Made by a program: the position numbers and the translations under genes | Part shown: positions 26,680 to 35,454 of the stretch, piece by piece | How positions within the stretch are numbered: position 1 is the stretch's first letter | Layout of the letters: every line of letters begins with the position of its first letter | Source: Aeromicrobium camelliae | GTDB lineage: Bacteria; Actinomycetota; Actinomycetes; Propionibacteriales; Nocardioidaceae | Assembly (NCBI RefSeq): GCF_003850045.1 | Contig: NZ_RQJX01000004.1 | Coordinates: 62,001-126,000, forward strand | Direction of reading: 5' to 3' | DNA: 64,000 nucleotides | The notes under the pieces: model-generated | The model's input: only the letters and a program-made list of their open reading frames with translations | Databases searched by the model: none | What the model was told of the DNA's origin: nothing

Positions 26680-27432
26680 TCAGCGCGTGGAGAGCTGCCG
26701 GGAGATCCCGCGCGCGGCGACCTGCAGCGCGGCCAGCAACCGGGGGCGGTCACGCCGCAGGCTCGCCACCACCACGCCGATGGCGGCCACCGCCTCGTCG
26801 TCGCGCAGCACCGGCACCGCAAGAGAGGCGGCGCCGAGGCTCATCTCCTCGCTGGTGGTGGCATACCCGTCATTGCGCACCCGGTCCAGCTGTTCGGCCA
26901 GGACGGACGGCTGCGTGATGGTGTACGGCGTGACCCGGGTGAGCTGCCCGAGTACCCGCTGCTGCACGTCGGCCGGCGCGTGGGCGAGGAGCACCTTGCC
27001 CACGCCGGTCGAGTGCATCGGCAGGGTCGAACCGACCGTACTCACGACCGGCACCGAGGCCCTGCCGCGCATCCGCTCCAGGTAGAGCACCTGATCGCCG
27101 TCGCGTACCGCGAGGTGCACCGTCGCCCTCGTCGTGGCGTGGACGTCGTGGAGGACCGGCTCGGCCACGCGCCGCAGGCCCGCCTCCACAGGAGCGAGCA
27201 GGCCGACGTCCCACAGCAGCCGGCCGATGACGTAATCGCCCTGCGGCCGGCGCGTGAGCGCTCCACCGGCCACCAGCTCCTGCACCAGTCGGTGCGCCGT
27301 CGCGAGGGGAAGCCTCGCTCTGTCGGCCACCTCGCTCAGCGTCAGCTGCCGGTGGTGTTCATCGAAGGCGGCCAGGATCGCGAGCACCCGCGAGGCCACG
27401 CTCGCCCCGGGCGTGGACGTGTTCCCAGCCAC
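26680..27432 (-). CDS. IclR-family regulator divergent from pcaH
   Basis: 250 residues. A winged helix-turn-helix (about 14-70, LTLSEVADRARLPLATAHRLVQEL) and an IclR effector domain with the typical MHSTGVGKVLLA segment. GTG 27432 is chosen for the GAGGAGCGAAT before it; the frame stays open for 15 more codons that run through the operator. Its position, back to back with pcaH and sharing a palindrome, suggests control of pcaHGBL and itself. It is a different IclR subfamily from the PcaR at 31325. Confidence 0.88.
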   Translation of the reverse strand: MAGNTSTPGASVASRVLAILAAFDEHHRQLTLSEVADRARLPLATAHRLVQELVAGGALTRRPQGDYVIGRLLWDVGLLAPVEAGLRRVAEPVLHDVHATTRATVHLAVRDGDQVLYLERMRGRASVPVVSTVGSTLPMHSTGVGKVLLAHAPADVQQRVLGQLTRVTPYTITQPSVLAEQLDRVRNDGYATTSEEMSLGAASLAVPVLRDDEAVAAIGVVVASLRRDRPRLLAALQVAARGISRQLSTR

Positions 27433-27448
27433 ATTCGCTCCTCGGTCG

Positions 27449-27464
27449 TTTCCGCTGAGCGAAA
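27449..27464. promoter_or_regulatory. IclR-type palindrome in the IclR-pcaH gap
   Basis: TTTCCGCT/AGCGAAA around a central G, an imperfect inverted repeat typical of IclR operators. It is 17 bases upstream of the IclR start and 33 bases upstream of the pcaH -10. Confidence 0.55.
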
Positions 27465-27496
27465 TCGTACGCTTCACCCGCGCACCCCGAGGGGCC

Positions 27497-27502
27497 TAGG
27501 GT
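27497..27502 (+). promoter_or_regulatory. -10 hexamer of pcaH (leaderless)
   Basis: TAGGGT with 7 bases to ATG 27510. It favours ATG 27510 over GTG 27501, which lies inside the hexamer. Confidence 0.55.
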
Positions 27503-27509
27503 GCCGGGC

Positions 27510-28304
27510 ATGACCACCCAGCCGATCTCCACCGACCCGGACAGCGCCTCGGCCAGCCAAGAGCAGATCAACGGCGAGATCGCGGCCATCGCGGAGGACT
27601 ACCGCGCCTCGGGCGTGGAGGAGACGCAACCGCGCCTCGACTACGCGCCGTACCGCAGCTCGCTGCTGCGTCACCCCACCAAGTCACTGCACCACGCCGA
27701 TCCGGAGACGATCGAGCTGTGGGCCCCGTGCTTCGGGCACCGCGATGTGCATCCCCTCGAGGCCGACCTCACGATCCAGCACGGCGGCGAGCCGCTGGGC
27801 GAACGCATGCGGCTGGTCGGCCGCATCGTCGACGGTGACGGCCGGCCGGTGCGCAACCAGCTGGTCGAGATCTGGCAGGCCAACGCCGGCGGACGGTACG
27901 TGCACAAGCGCGACCAGCACCCCGCGCCGATCGATCCGAACTTCACGGGCGTCGGCCGCTGCCTGACCGACGACGACGGCAACTACGCGTTCACGACGAT
28001 CAAGCCGGGCCCGTACCCGTGGAAGAACCACCGCAACGCGTGGCGCCCGGCGCACATCCACTTCTCGCTGTTCGGCACCGACTTCACGCAGCGGATGATC
28101 ACCCAGATGTACTTCCCGGGCGATCCGCTGTTCGCGCTCGATCCGATCTTCCAGTCGATCACCGACCCGAAGGCGCGCGAGCGGCTCGTCGCGCAGTACG
28201 ACCATTCGGTGACGACCCACGAGTGGGCCACCGGCTACCGCTGGGACATCGTGCTGACGGGCAGCCACCGCACGCCGCTCGAGACCGAGACCGACGAGGA
28301 CTGA
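27510..28304 (+). CDS. pcaH: Protocatechuate 3,4-dioxygenase beta subunit
   Basis: 264 residues. Non-haem Fe(III) enzyme that cleaves protocatechuate between the two hydroxyls to give 3-carboxy-cis,cis-muconate. All four iron ligands can be placed: Tyr130 (GGRYVHK), Tyr169 (PGPYPWK), His182 and His184 (PAHIHFS), with the same spacing as the Pseudomonas enzyme. An N-terminal extension of about 22 residues precedes the domain. pcaG follows after 4 bases and makes the partner subunit. Confidence 0.97.
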   Translation: MTTQPISTDPDSASASQEQINGEIAAIAEDYRASGVEETQPRLDYAPYRSSLLRHPTKSLHHADPETIELWAPCFGHRDVHPLEADLTIQHGGEPLGERMRLVGRIVDGDGRPVRNQLVEIWQANAGGRYVHKRDQHPAPIDPNFTGVGRCLTDDDGNYAFTTIKPGPYPWKNHRNAWRPAHIHFSLFGTDFTQRMITQMYFPGDPLFALDPIFQSITDPKARERLVAQYDHSVTTHEWATGYRWDIVLTGSHRTPLETETDED

Positions 28305-28308
28305 CGAC

Positions 28309-28866
28309 ATGGCAGATCTGATCGCAACGCCCGGCCAGACCATCGGGCCCTTCTACGGCTACGCGCTGCCCTACGAAGGCGACAACGAACTCGTCCCGCC
28401 CGGTCGCGCCGACGCCATCCGGCTGCACGGCCAAGTGCTCGACGGTGCCGGCGCGCCCGTTCCCGACGCTTTGCTCGAACTGTGGCAGGCCGACGCGGAC
28501 GGCAACGTCGTCCAGCAGCCGGGCTCGCTGAAGCGCGACGGGTGGACCTTCACCGGATGGGGTCGCGCGGCCACCGACGACGCCGGGCACTACACGTTCT
28601 CGACGCTGCGCCCGGGCCCGACCGAGCCCGGAAAGGCGCCGTTCTTCCTGGTGACCGTGTTCGGACGCGGGGTGCTCAACCGTCTCTTCACCCGGGCCTA
28701 CCTGCCCGAGGACAGGGAGGCGCTCGCCGCCGATCCCCTGCTGACGTCGCTGCCGGCCGAGCGCCGCGATTCCTGCATCGCCGCTGCCGACGCGCACGGG
28801 TACCGATTCGATATCCGGCTCCAGGGCGAGGACGAGACCGTCTTTCTGACGTATCCGCGACACTGA
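28309..28866 (+). CDS. pcaG: Protocatechuate 3,4-dioxygenase alpha subunit
   Basis: 185 residues. The opening TPGQTIGPFYGYAL and the LLELWQADADG strand are typical of the alpha chain, which has the same fold as PcaH but lacks the iron ligands. It assembles with PcaH. ATG 28309 is four bases after the pcaH stop and has GACGAGGACTGACG upstream. Confidence 0.96.
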   Translation: MADLIATPGQTIGPFYGYALPYEGDNELVPPGRADAIRLHGQVLDGAGAPVPDALLELWQADADGNVVQQPGSLKRDGWTFTGWGRAATDDAGHYTFSTLRPGPTEPGKAPFFLVTVFGRGVLNRLFTRAYLPEDREALAADPLLTSLPAERRDSCIAAADAHGYRFDIRLQGEDETVFLTYPRH

Positions 28867-28871
28867 ACAAC

Positions 28872-30080
28872 GTGACTGATCTGTTGTGGCCCGGCGACGA
28901 GCGGGCGGAGCGAGTCTTCTCCGATCCGGCGATCGTCGAGGCGATGGTGGCTGTCGAAGACGCCTGGTTGGGCGCGCTCGTCGCCAACGGCGTCGCACCT
29001 GCGAGCGCCGCGGGCGCGCTGACCGGGCTCGTCGGCGACGACGACGTGGTGGGTCTGGCGACCGGCGCGGAGTCGGGCGGCAACCCGGTGATCGGGCTCG
29101 TCGCGCTGCTGCGCGAGCGGACCGATGGGGAGACGGCGCGGTGGTTGCACCGCGGGCTGACGAGCCAGGACGTCCTCGATACGGCGCTCGTGCTGTGCGC
29201 CCGCGATGCCATCAACGCGATCGACGAGGCGGTCCGCGGACAACTCGGGGCGATCGTCCGGCTCGCTACCGAGCACCGTGACACTCCGATGGTGGCCCGG
29301 ACCCTGACGCAGCCGGCCGTGCCCCAGACCTTCGGGGCCAAGGTCGCGCGGTGGGGCGAGGGGATCGTCGACGCCGCTGCCGGGCTCCGGCGAGTGCGTT
29401 CCTCGCTGCCGGTCCAGCTCGGCGGGGCGGCAGGAACGATGGCGGCCGCCACCGAGCTCTCCGGCGACCAGGCCGTCGCCCTCGCCCTCGTCCGCGAGAC
29501 GGCCGAACGCCTCGGGCTCGACACGAGCCTGCCGTGGCACACTTCCCGCGGCCGCCTCACCGAGATCGGCGACGCGCTCGTGACGTGCACGGATGCGTGG
29601 GGGCACGTGGCCGCGGACGTCCTGGTGATGACCCGCCCGGAGATCGGCGAGGTCAGCGAGGGCACGGGCGGGGGCTCGTCGACCATGCCGCACAAGAGCA
29701 ATCCGGTGATGTCCGTCCTCCTGCGCCGCACCGCCCTCGTCGCCCCGGGTCTCGCGCAGACACTGCACCTGGCGGCCGCGACGATGGAGGACGAGCGGGC
29801 CGCCGGAGCCTGGCACGCCGAGTGGGACGCGCTCCGCCTGCTGGCCCGCCGCACCCTGGTCGCCGCCCGTCACGCGGAGGTCCTGCTCGGCGGGCTGCGC
29901 GTCGACGTCGAACGCATGTCCTTCAACCTCGCCTCGGCCACCGGGGTCGAGGCGGAGCAACAGTCGATGGTGAAGCTGACCGGACGCCTCCCGTCGAGCT
30001 CCTATCTGGGCATCGCGCCGCTGCTGGCGGACTCCGCGGTGTCCTCGATCCGCGACTTCCTCGAGGAGGACCCTGCATGA
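28872..30080 (+). CDS. pcaB: 3-carboxy-cis,cis-muconate cycloisomerase
   Basis: 402 residues of the fumarase/aspartase superfamily. The signature SSTMPHKSNP is at 269-278 and HRGLTSQDVLDTAL (93-106) is the substrate loop. It closes the muconate to 4-carboxymuconolactone. GTG 28872 lies five bases after pcaG; the frame extends further upstream, but only in pcaG's shadow. The length is slightly below the 450 of proteobacterial PcaB, as is common in actinobacteria. The stop overlaps pcaL by 4 bases. Confidence 0.95.
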   Translation: MTDLLWPGDERAERVFSDPAIVEAMVAVEDAWLGALVANGVAPASAAGALTGLVGDDDVVGLATGAESGGNPVIGLVALLRERTDGETARWLHRGLTSQDVLDTALVLCARDAINAIDEAVRGQLGAIVRLATEHRDTPMVARTLTQPAVPQTFGAKVARWGEGIVDAAAGLRRVRSSLPVQLGGAAGTMAAATELSGDQAVALALVRETAERLGLDTSLPWHTSRGRLTEIGDALVTCTDAWGHVAADVLVMTRPEIGEVSEGTGGGSSTMPHKSNPVMSVLLRRTALVAPGLAQTLHLAAATMEDERAAGAWHAEWDALRLLARRTLVAARHAEVLLGGLRVDVERMSFNLASATGVEAEQQSMVKLTGRLPSSSYLGIAPLLADSAVSSIRDFLEEDPA

Positions 30081-31264
30081 CCGTTCCCCGCATCACCGGT
30101 GTCGAGCTCAGCCCCGCGGGGACGGGGCCGCTGGTACTGCTCGGGCCCTCGCTGGGCACGAGCGCCACCGCTCTGTGGTCGGCGGCCGCCGCGCCGCTCG
30201 CCGCGGACTTCCATGTCGTGGCGTGGAACCTGCCCGGGCACGGAGCCAACACGACCGTGGGGGAACCGTTCACCATGGCCGAGCTGGCCGCCGGCGTCGT
30301 CGCGCTCGCGGACGCCCTCGCGCCCGGCGAGCCCTTCTACTACGCGGGCGACTCGGTGGGCGGCGCCGTCGGGCTGCAGCTGCTGCTCGATCATCCCGAT
30401 CGAGTCCGTTCGGCCGCCCTGCTCGCGACCGGAGCGAAGATCGGCGAGGAGTCCGGCTGGCGCGAACGCGCCGCCACGGTCCGGGCCAGCGGCACACCGT
30501 CGATGGTGACCGGGTCGGCGCAGCGCTGGTTCGGCCCGGGCTTCATGGAACGGGAGCCGGAGGTCGCCACCGAGTTGCTGCACTCGCTCCAGGACGCGGA
30601 CGCCGAGGGCTACGCGCAGGTGTGCGAAGCGTTGGCGACCTTCGACGTCCGCGAGCGACTCGGGCAGATCGGTGCGCCCGTCCTCGCGATCGCGGGCGCC
30701 GAGGACGGGCCGACACCGCCGGCCAGCCTCGGACAGATCGCCGACGCGGTGCAGCACGGCCGGCTCGTCGTCCTCGACGGCGTGGCCCATCTGCCTCCGG
30801 CCGAGCGGCCGCACGAGGTGGGCGTACTGCTGCTGGAGCACTTCACCGGCGCGGGCGACGTCGTCACCGCGTTGACGACCGGCGCCACGAGCGAGCAGGT
30901 GTACGACGCGGGGATGTCGGTGCGCCGCGAGGTGCTCGGCGACGCTCACGTCGACCGGGCGACCGCCTCGATCACGGACTTCACCGAGGAGTTCCAGCGC
31001 TTCATCACGCAGTACGCCTGGGGCGGCATCTGGACCCGCCCCGGGCTCGACCGGCGCACCCGATCGTTCATCACGCTCACCGCGCTCCTCGCTCGCGGGC
31101 ATCACGAGGAGTTCGCGATGCACGTCCGCGCCGCCAAGCGCAACGGGCTGAGCGATGACGAGATCAAGGAACTCATCCTCCAGTGCGCGATCTACTGCGG
31201 CGTCCCGGATGCGAACAACGCCTTCAAGATCGCCCAGCGCGTCCTGGCCGAGCCGGCGGAGTGA
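30077..31264 (+). CDS. pcaL: PcaL: 3-oxoadipate enol-lactonase fused to 4-carboxymuconolactone decarboxylase
   Basis: 395 residues. Residues 1-260 are an alpha/beta hydrolase (PcaD) with nucleophile Ser93 in GDSVGG and a C-terminal His in GVAHLPPAERP. Residues 270-395 are the PcaC decarboxylase domain (DFTEEFQRFITQYAWGGIW, HHEEFAMHVRAA). The two domains run consecutive steps from 4-carboxymuconolactone to 3-oxoadipate. This fusion is typical of actinobacteria such as Streptomyces and Rhodococcus. ATGA overlap with pcaB. Confidence 0.96.
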   Translation: MTVPRITGVELSPAGTGPLVLLGPSLGTSATALWSAAAAPLAADFHVVAWNLPGHGANTTVGEPFTMAELAAGVVALADALAPGEPFYYAGDSVGGAVGLQLLLDHPDRVRSAALLATGAKIGEESGWRERAATVRASGTPSMVTGSAQRWFGPGFMEREPEVATELLHSLQDADAEGYAQVCEALATFDVRERLGQIGAPVLAIAGAEDGPTPPASLGQIADAVQHGRLVVLDGVAHLPPAERPHEVGVLLLEHFTGAGDVVTALTTGATSEQVYDAGMSVRREVLGDAHVDRATASITDFTEEFQRFITQYAWGGIWTRPGLDRRTRSFITLTALLARGHHEEFAMHVRAAKRNGLSDDEIKELILQCAIYCGVPDANNAFKIAQRVLAEPAE

Positions 31265-31312
31265 GAGGTCCTCTCCGCCGCCCGCTCGCCCGAAGTCGCG
31301 GCGTTCGAGGTT

Positions 31313-31318
31313 TAGGCT
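31313..31318 (+). promoter_or_regulatory. -10 hexamer of pcaR (leaderless)
   Basis: TAGGCT, 6 bases before ATG 31325, giving pcaR its own leaderless promoter after pcaL. Confidence 0.55.
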
Positions 31319-31324
31319 GACGAC

Positions 31325-32095
31325 ATGAACCCGCCCGGCGACCAGTTCGTCCAGTCCCTTGCCCGGGGACTGGCGGTCATCACGGCGTTCGACTCCGAGC
31401 ACCCGGAGATGTCGCTCACCGAGGTCGCGCAGCGCACCGGTTTCAGCCGGGCGACCGCGCGGCGGTTCCTCCACACGCTGGTGGAGCTGGGGTACATGCG
31501 CACCGACGGCAAGACGTTCGCGCTCACCCCGCAGGTCATGCGGCTCGGCACCGCTTACCTCTCCGGACTCGGTCTGCCGCAGCTGGCGCAGCCGCACCTC
31601 GAGCGGATGTCCGCCGCACTCGGCGAGTCCACTTCCGCCGCCGTCCTCGACGGCACCGAGATCGTCTACGTCGCGCGGGTAGCCACCCGTCGCATCATGA
31701 GTGTCGGGATCACGGTCGGCACCCGGTTCCCCGCCTATGCGACCTCGATGGGACGGGTCCTGCTCGCGGCCCTCGACGCTCCCGCCCTCGATGCCTACTT
31801 CGCCGAGGCGACGCTGGTTCCCCGCACGCCGCGCACGCTGCACACCGAGCCGGCACTGCGCGACGAGCTCGACCGGGTGCGCGAGCGGGGATGGTGTCTC
31901 GTGGACCAGGAACTCGAGCGGGGGCTGACCTCGATGGCGGCGCCCGTGCGGGACCGGAACGGCTCCACGGTGGCTGCCGTGAACATCTCGATGACGCACA
32001 CGGACACCGGCGAAGGGCACCAGGAGGCGCTCGCCGCGCTGCTGGAGTGCGCCGCTGCCGTGAGCAAAGACGTCGCGGAGCACGGCCTGAACTGA
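31325..32095 (+). CDS. pcaR: IclR-family regulator of the beta-ketoadipate pathway (PcaR/PcaU/PobR group)
   Basis: 256 residues. The opening DQFVQSLARGLAVITAFD and HTH LTEVAQRTGFSRATARRFLHTL match the PcaR/PcaU/PobR subfamily, which responds to protocatechuate or 3-oxoadipate. The effector domain contains PAYATSMGRVLLA. It lies between pcaL and pcaF; two inverted repeats before pcaF are probable targets. Whether it activates or represses is unclear; the site position below the pcaF -10 favours repression. Confidence 0.92.
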   Translation: MNPPGDQFVQSLARGLAVITAFDSEHPEMSLTEVAQRTGFSRATARRFLHTLVELGYMRTDGKTFALTPQVMRLGTAYLSGLGLPQLAQPHLERMSAALGESTSAAVLDGTEIVYVARVATRRIMSVGITVGTRFPAYATSMGRVLLAALDAPALDAYFAEATLVPRTPRTLHTEPALRDELDRVRERGWCLVDQELERGLTSMAAPVRDRNGSTVAAVNISMTHTDTGEGHQEALAALLECAAAVSKDVAEHGLN

Positions 32096-32106
32096 GCCTG
32101 TGCTCG

Positions 32107-32136
32107 TTGATCTCCCTGGGGAGGGCGGGGTACAGT
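32107..32136 (+). promoter_or_regulatory. pcaF promoter
   Basis: -35 TTGATC (32107-32112), 18-base spacer, -10 TACAGT (32131-32136). The expected start is near 32143, at the edge of the operator pair. Confidence 0.6.
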
Positions 32137-32142
32137 AGCGAC

Positions 32143-32177
32143 GTTCGTTCCACGAACTTGTGTTCGCATAGCGAACA
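32143..32177. promoter_or_regulatory. Tandem IclR-type operators before pcaF
   Basis: GTTCG-ttcca-CGAAC (32143-32157) and TGTTCGC-ATA-GCGAACA (32161-32177) are two inverted repeats with the same GTTCG/CGAAC core as PcaU- and PobR-type sites. Together they fill the region between the predicted +1 and the ribosome site AAGGAG. Confidence 0.75.
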
Positions 32178-32190
32178 GAAGGAGACTCTC

Positions 32191-33372
32191 ATGGCTCATC
32201 TGTACGCCGCCGTCCGCACGCCGTTCGGCAAGTTCAACGGCGCCCTCGCCGGGGTCCGCCCCGACGACCTCGCCGCCACCGCCGTCACCGGCGTGCTGAG
32301 CAAGACGCCCGGACTCGACCCCGCCGCCATCGGCGACGTCGTGTGGGGCAACGCCAACGGCGCCGGTGAGGACAACCGGAACGTCGGACGCATGGCCGTC
32401 CTCCTCGCCGGGCTCCCCGTGAGCGTCCCGGCCACCACCGTCAACCGCCTGTGCGGCTCCAGCCTCGACGCGGCCATGATCGCCTCGCGCACGGTGGACA
32501 CCGGCGACGCCGACGTCGTCCTCGCCGGCGGCGTCGAGTCGATGACACGCGCGCCCTGGGTCCTGCCGAAGCCCCATCGCGGCTTCCCGGCCGGTGACGT
32601 CACCGCCGTGTCCACCACGCTCGGCTGGCGTCTGGTGAATCCGGAGATGCCGAAGGAATGGACCATCTCCCTGGGCGAGGCCAACGAGCAGCTCGCCGAC
32701 AAGTTCGGCATCAGCCGGGAGCGGCAGGACGAGTTCGCCGCGCGCTCGCACGCCCTCGCGGACGCGGCCTGGAACGACGGCTTCTACGACGACCTCACCG
32801 TGAGCGTCCCGGGTGTCGAGCTGACCCGCGACGAGGGCATCCGCCCGGGCACCACCGTGGAGAAGCTCTCGACGCTCCGCCCGGCCTTCCGGCCCGACGG
32901 TCTCATCACCGCCGGCAACGCGTCGCCGCTCAACGACGGAGCCTCGGCCCTCGTCATCGGCTCCGAACGCGCCCGCGACCAGATCGGCGTCGATCCGATC
33001 GCCCGCATCGCCGGCCGCGGTGCCGCAGCGCTCGAGCCGCAGATGTTCGGATACGCGCCCGTCGAGGCGGCCAACCAGGCCCTCGCGCGCGCCGGCATCA
33101 GCTGGAGCGACGTCGGCGCCGTCGAGCTCAACGAGGCCTTCGCGGTCCAGTCGCTGGCCTGCGTCGACGCCTGGAAGGTCGACCCGGAGATCGTCAACGT
33201 CAAGGGCGGCGCGATCGCCATCGGCCACCCCCTCGGCGCCTCCGGCGGACGCGTCCTCGGCACTCTCGCGCACGTGCTGCGCGAGCGCGGCGAGCGGTGG
33301 GGCGTCGCGGCGATCTGCATCGGCGTCGGCCAGGGTCTCGCCGTCGTGCTGGAGAACGAGGAGGCTGCGTGA
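32191..33372 (+). CDS. pcaF: 3-oxoadipyl-CoA thiolase
   Basis: 393 residues. Thiolase with nucleophile Cys88 (RLCGSSLDA), His346 (GHPLGASGG) and the second Cys376 (CIGVGQG). It splits 3-oxoadipyl-CoA into succinyl-CoA and acetyl-CoA, the last step of the pathway. ATG 32191 has AAGGAGACTCTC upstream. The stop overlaps pcaI by 4 bases (GTGA). Confidence 0.95.
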   Translation: MAHLYAAVRTPFGKFNGALAGVRPDDLAATAVTGVLSKTPGLDPAAIGDVVWGNANGAGEDNRNVGRMAVLLAGLPVSVPATTVNRLCGSSLDAAMIASRTVDTGDADVVLAGGVESMTRAPWVLPKPHRGFPAGDVTAVSTTLGWRLVNPEMPKEWTISLGEANEQLADKFGISRERQDEFAARSHALADAAWNDGFYDDLTVSVPGVELTRDEGIRPGTTVEKLSTLRPAFRPDGLITAGNASPLNDGASALVIGSERARDQIGVDPIARIAGRGAAALEPQMFGYAPVEAANQALARAGISWSDVGAVELNEAFAVQSLACVDAWKVDPEIVNVKGGAIAIGHPLGASGGRVLGTLAHVLRERGERWGVAAICIGVGQGLAVVLENEEAA

Positions 33373-34061
33373 GCCGCGCACAGATCGTCACCTCCCCCGC
33401 CGAGGCGGTCGCCGGGATCGAGGACGGATCGACCGTCCTCGTGGGCGGGTTCGGCATGGCGGGCATGCCGGTCACGCTCATCGACGCGCTGATCGAGCAA
33501 GGCGCCTCCGACCTCACGATCGTCAGCAACAACGCCGGGAACGGTGACACCGGCCTCGCGGCCCTGCTCGCCGCCGGGCGGGTGCGCAAGGTCATCTGCT
33601 CGTTCCCGCGTCAGCACGACTCCTACGTCTTCGACGACCTCTACCGCTCCGGCAAGCTCGAGCTCGAAGTCGTCCCGCAGGGCAACCTCGCCGAGCGCAT
33701 GCGCGCCGCCGGTGCCGGGATCGGTGCCTTCTACTGCCCCACCGGGGTCGGCACGCCGCTCGCCGAGGGCAAGGAGCGACGCACGATCGACGGCCGCGAC
33801 TACGTGCTGGAGTACCCGATCCAGGGCGACTACGCCCTCATCGGCGCGCAGACGGCCGACCCGATGGGCAACCTGCTGTACCGCAAGACCGCCCGCAACT
33901 TCGGGCCGGTGATGGCCACCGCGGCCCGCACCACGATCGTCGAGGTCCGCGAGACCGTCGGGCTCGGCGAGATCGACCCCGAGGCCGTGGTGACCCCGGG
34001 CATCTACGTGGACCGCATCCTCGATCTGTCCGCCCTCGCTTCCCAGGAGGTGGCGTCGTGA
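33369..34061 (+). CDS. pcaI: 3-oxoadipate CoA-transferase subunit A
   Basis: 230 residues. The CoA-transferase alpha-subunit signature VLVGGFGMAGMPVTLIDAL lies at about 24-42. With PcaJ it moves CoA from succinyl-CoA to 3-oxoadipate. GTG 33369 overlaps the pcaF stop, and the next gene overlaps its own stop, so the three proteins are made together. Confidence 0.95.
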   Translation: MSRAQIVTSPAEAVAGIEDGSTVLVGGFGMAGMPVTLIDALIEQGASDLTIVSNNAGNGDTGLAALLAAGRVRKVICSFPRQHDSYVFDDLYRSGKLELEVVPQGNLAERMRAAGAGIGAFYCPTGVGTPLAEGKERRTIDGRDYVLEYPIQGDYALIGAQTADPMGNLLYRKTARNFGPVMATAARTTIVEVRETVGLGEIDPEAVVTPGIYVDRILDLSALASQEVAS

Positions 34062-34738
34062 GCATCGCCGTCGCTGCGACCCAGACCCTCGAGCACCTCG
34101 ACCGCGGCCCGCTGAGCAAGGACGAGCTGGCCGCCCTCGTGGCCCGCGACATCCCGCAGGGCTCCTACGTCAACCTCGGCATCGGCCAGCCGACGACGGT
34201 CGCCGATCACCTCAGCGCCGACAGTGGCGTCGTGCTGCACACCGAGAACGGCATGCTCGGCATGGGGCGGGCCGCGCAAGGCGACGAGATCGACCCGGAC
34301 CTCATCAACGCGGGCAAGGTTCCCGTCACCGAGCCTCCGGGCGCGGCGTACTTCCATCACGCCGACTCGTTCGCCATGATGCGCGGCGGCCACCTCGACG
34401 TGTGCGTGCTCGGCGCGTTCCAGGTGAGCGCCACCGGCGACCTCGCCAACTGGCACACCGGCGCACCGGACGCCATCCCCGCCGTGGGTGGCGCGATGGA
34501 CCTCGCCATCGGCGCCAAGGACGTCTTCGTGATGATGACCTTGTTCGCCAAGGACGGGACGGCGAAGCTGGTGTCCGAGTGCACGTATCCGCTGACGGGA
34601 GTGGGGTGCGTGAGCCGCGTGTACACCGATCGCGCCTTGTTCCTCGTCGGCGCTGACGGCGCGACGGTCGTGGAGACGTTCGGGATGAGTGTCGAGGAGC
34701 TCGACGAGCGTCTCGACATCGACCTGCGCACGCTCTGA
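34058..34738 (+). CDS. pcaJ: 3-oxoadipate CoA-transferase subunit B
   Basis: 226 residues. Catalytic Glu63 is in HTENGMLGMG, the signature of class I CoA-transferase beta subunits; VNLGIGQPTTVADHL precedes it. GTG 34058 overlaps the pcaI stop by 4 bases. This gene completes the pathway from protocatechuate to central metabolism in the window. Confidence 0.95.
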   Translation: MSIAVAATQTLEHLDRGPLSKDELAALVARDIPQGSYVNLGIGQPTTVADHLSADSGVVLHTENGMLGMGRAAQGDEIDPDLINAGKVPVTEPPGAAYFHHADSFAMMRGGHLDVCVLGAFQVSATGDLANWHTGAPDAIPAVGGAMDLAIGAKDVFVMMTLFAKDGTAKLVSECTYPLTGVGCVSRVYTDRALFLVGADGATVVETFGMSVEELDERLDIDLRTL

Positions 34739-34754
34739 CCCGGCCGGCCACGAC

Positions 34755-34760
34755 TAGGCT
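34755..34760 (+). promoter_or_regulatory. -10 hexamer of the DUF202 pair (leaderless)
   Basis: TAGGCT with 6 bases to GTG 34767. Confidence 0.55.
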
Positions 34761-34766
34761 CGGGTC

Positions 34767-35141
34767 GTGAGCGCTGACGAGTCCCGAAGCCGTCTGGCTC
34801 AGTGGCTGCTCCCCGGTGGCGAGGAACCGGACCCGCGGTTCACGCTCGCCAACGAGCGGACGTTCCTCGCGTGGATTCGCACTGCGCTCGCGTTCATCGC
34901 CGCCGGCGTCGCCCTCGAAGCGTTCGGCGACGAGCTCTTCCACCCCGGACTGCGCCGCGCGGTCTCGCTCATCGTGGTGGCGATCGGGCTCTTCATCGCG
35001 CTCAGCGCGGGCGCGCGGTGGCGCCGGGTGGAGAACAGCCTGCGCCGCCATGCGCCGCTCCCGCCGCCGGCGCTGCTTCCGTTGCTCGCGCTCGGTACCG
35101 TGCTCGCCGCCGGCGTGGTCGTCGCGCTGGTGCTGACGTGA
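34767..35141 (+). CDS. YidH/DUF202 membrane protein
   Basis: 124 residues. DPRFTLANERTFLAWIRTALAFIAAGVAL is the DUF202 signature, followed by two more hydrophobic helices, so three in total. Function of the family is unknown. The next gene, also DUF202, overlaps it by 4 bases (GTGA); the pair may form a heteromer. Confidence 0.88.
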   Translation: MSADESRSRLAQWLLPGGEEPDPRFTLANERTFLAWIRTALAFIAAGVALEAFGDELFHPGLRRAVSLIVVAIGLFIALSAGARWRRVENSLRRHAPLPPPALLPLLALGTVLAAGVVVALVLT

Positions 35142-35437
35142 GCCTGGAGACGCAACCCGAGCGCACGCGGTTGGCATGGGGCCGCACAGCCCTCTCGCTG
35201 CTCATCGTCGGCGCTCTTTTCTTGCGCTGGGCCCCGACCGCCGGCCCGCTCGTCCTCGCGCCGGTCGTGGTCAGCGCGGCCTTCGCGTTCGCGATCTCGA
35301 CTGCGCAGCGGAAGCGGTACACCACGCAGACCCTCGAGCGGGAGAACGCGGACCGCGCGGTAGCGAGCATCATCCTGACGACGGCCGGGGTGGCCGTCCT
35401 GGCGATCTTCGCGCTCATCGCGGTCGCCACCATCTGA
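35138..35437 (+). CDS. Second DUF202 membrane protein
   Basis: 99 residues. PERTRLAWGRTALSLLIVGALFLRW is a shorter version of the DUF202 first helix, with two further helices. GTG 35138 overlaps the stop of the first DUF202 gene, so both are translated from one message. Confidence 0.85.
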   Translation: MSLETQPERTRLAWGRTALSLLIVGALFLRWAPTAGPLVLAPVVVSAAFAFAISTAQRKRYTTQTLERENADRAVASIILTTAGVAVLAIFALIAVATI

Positions 35438-35454
35438 CGCGCCGGTCTGCCACC

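Noticed and set aside
30002-32083. 693-codon minus-strand open frame opposite pcaL and pcaR
   Set aside because: No domain; both plus-strand genes are clear pathway members.
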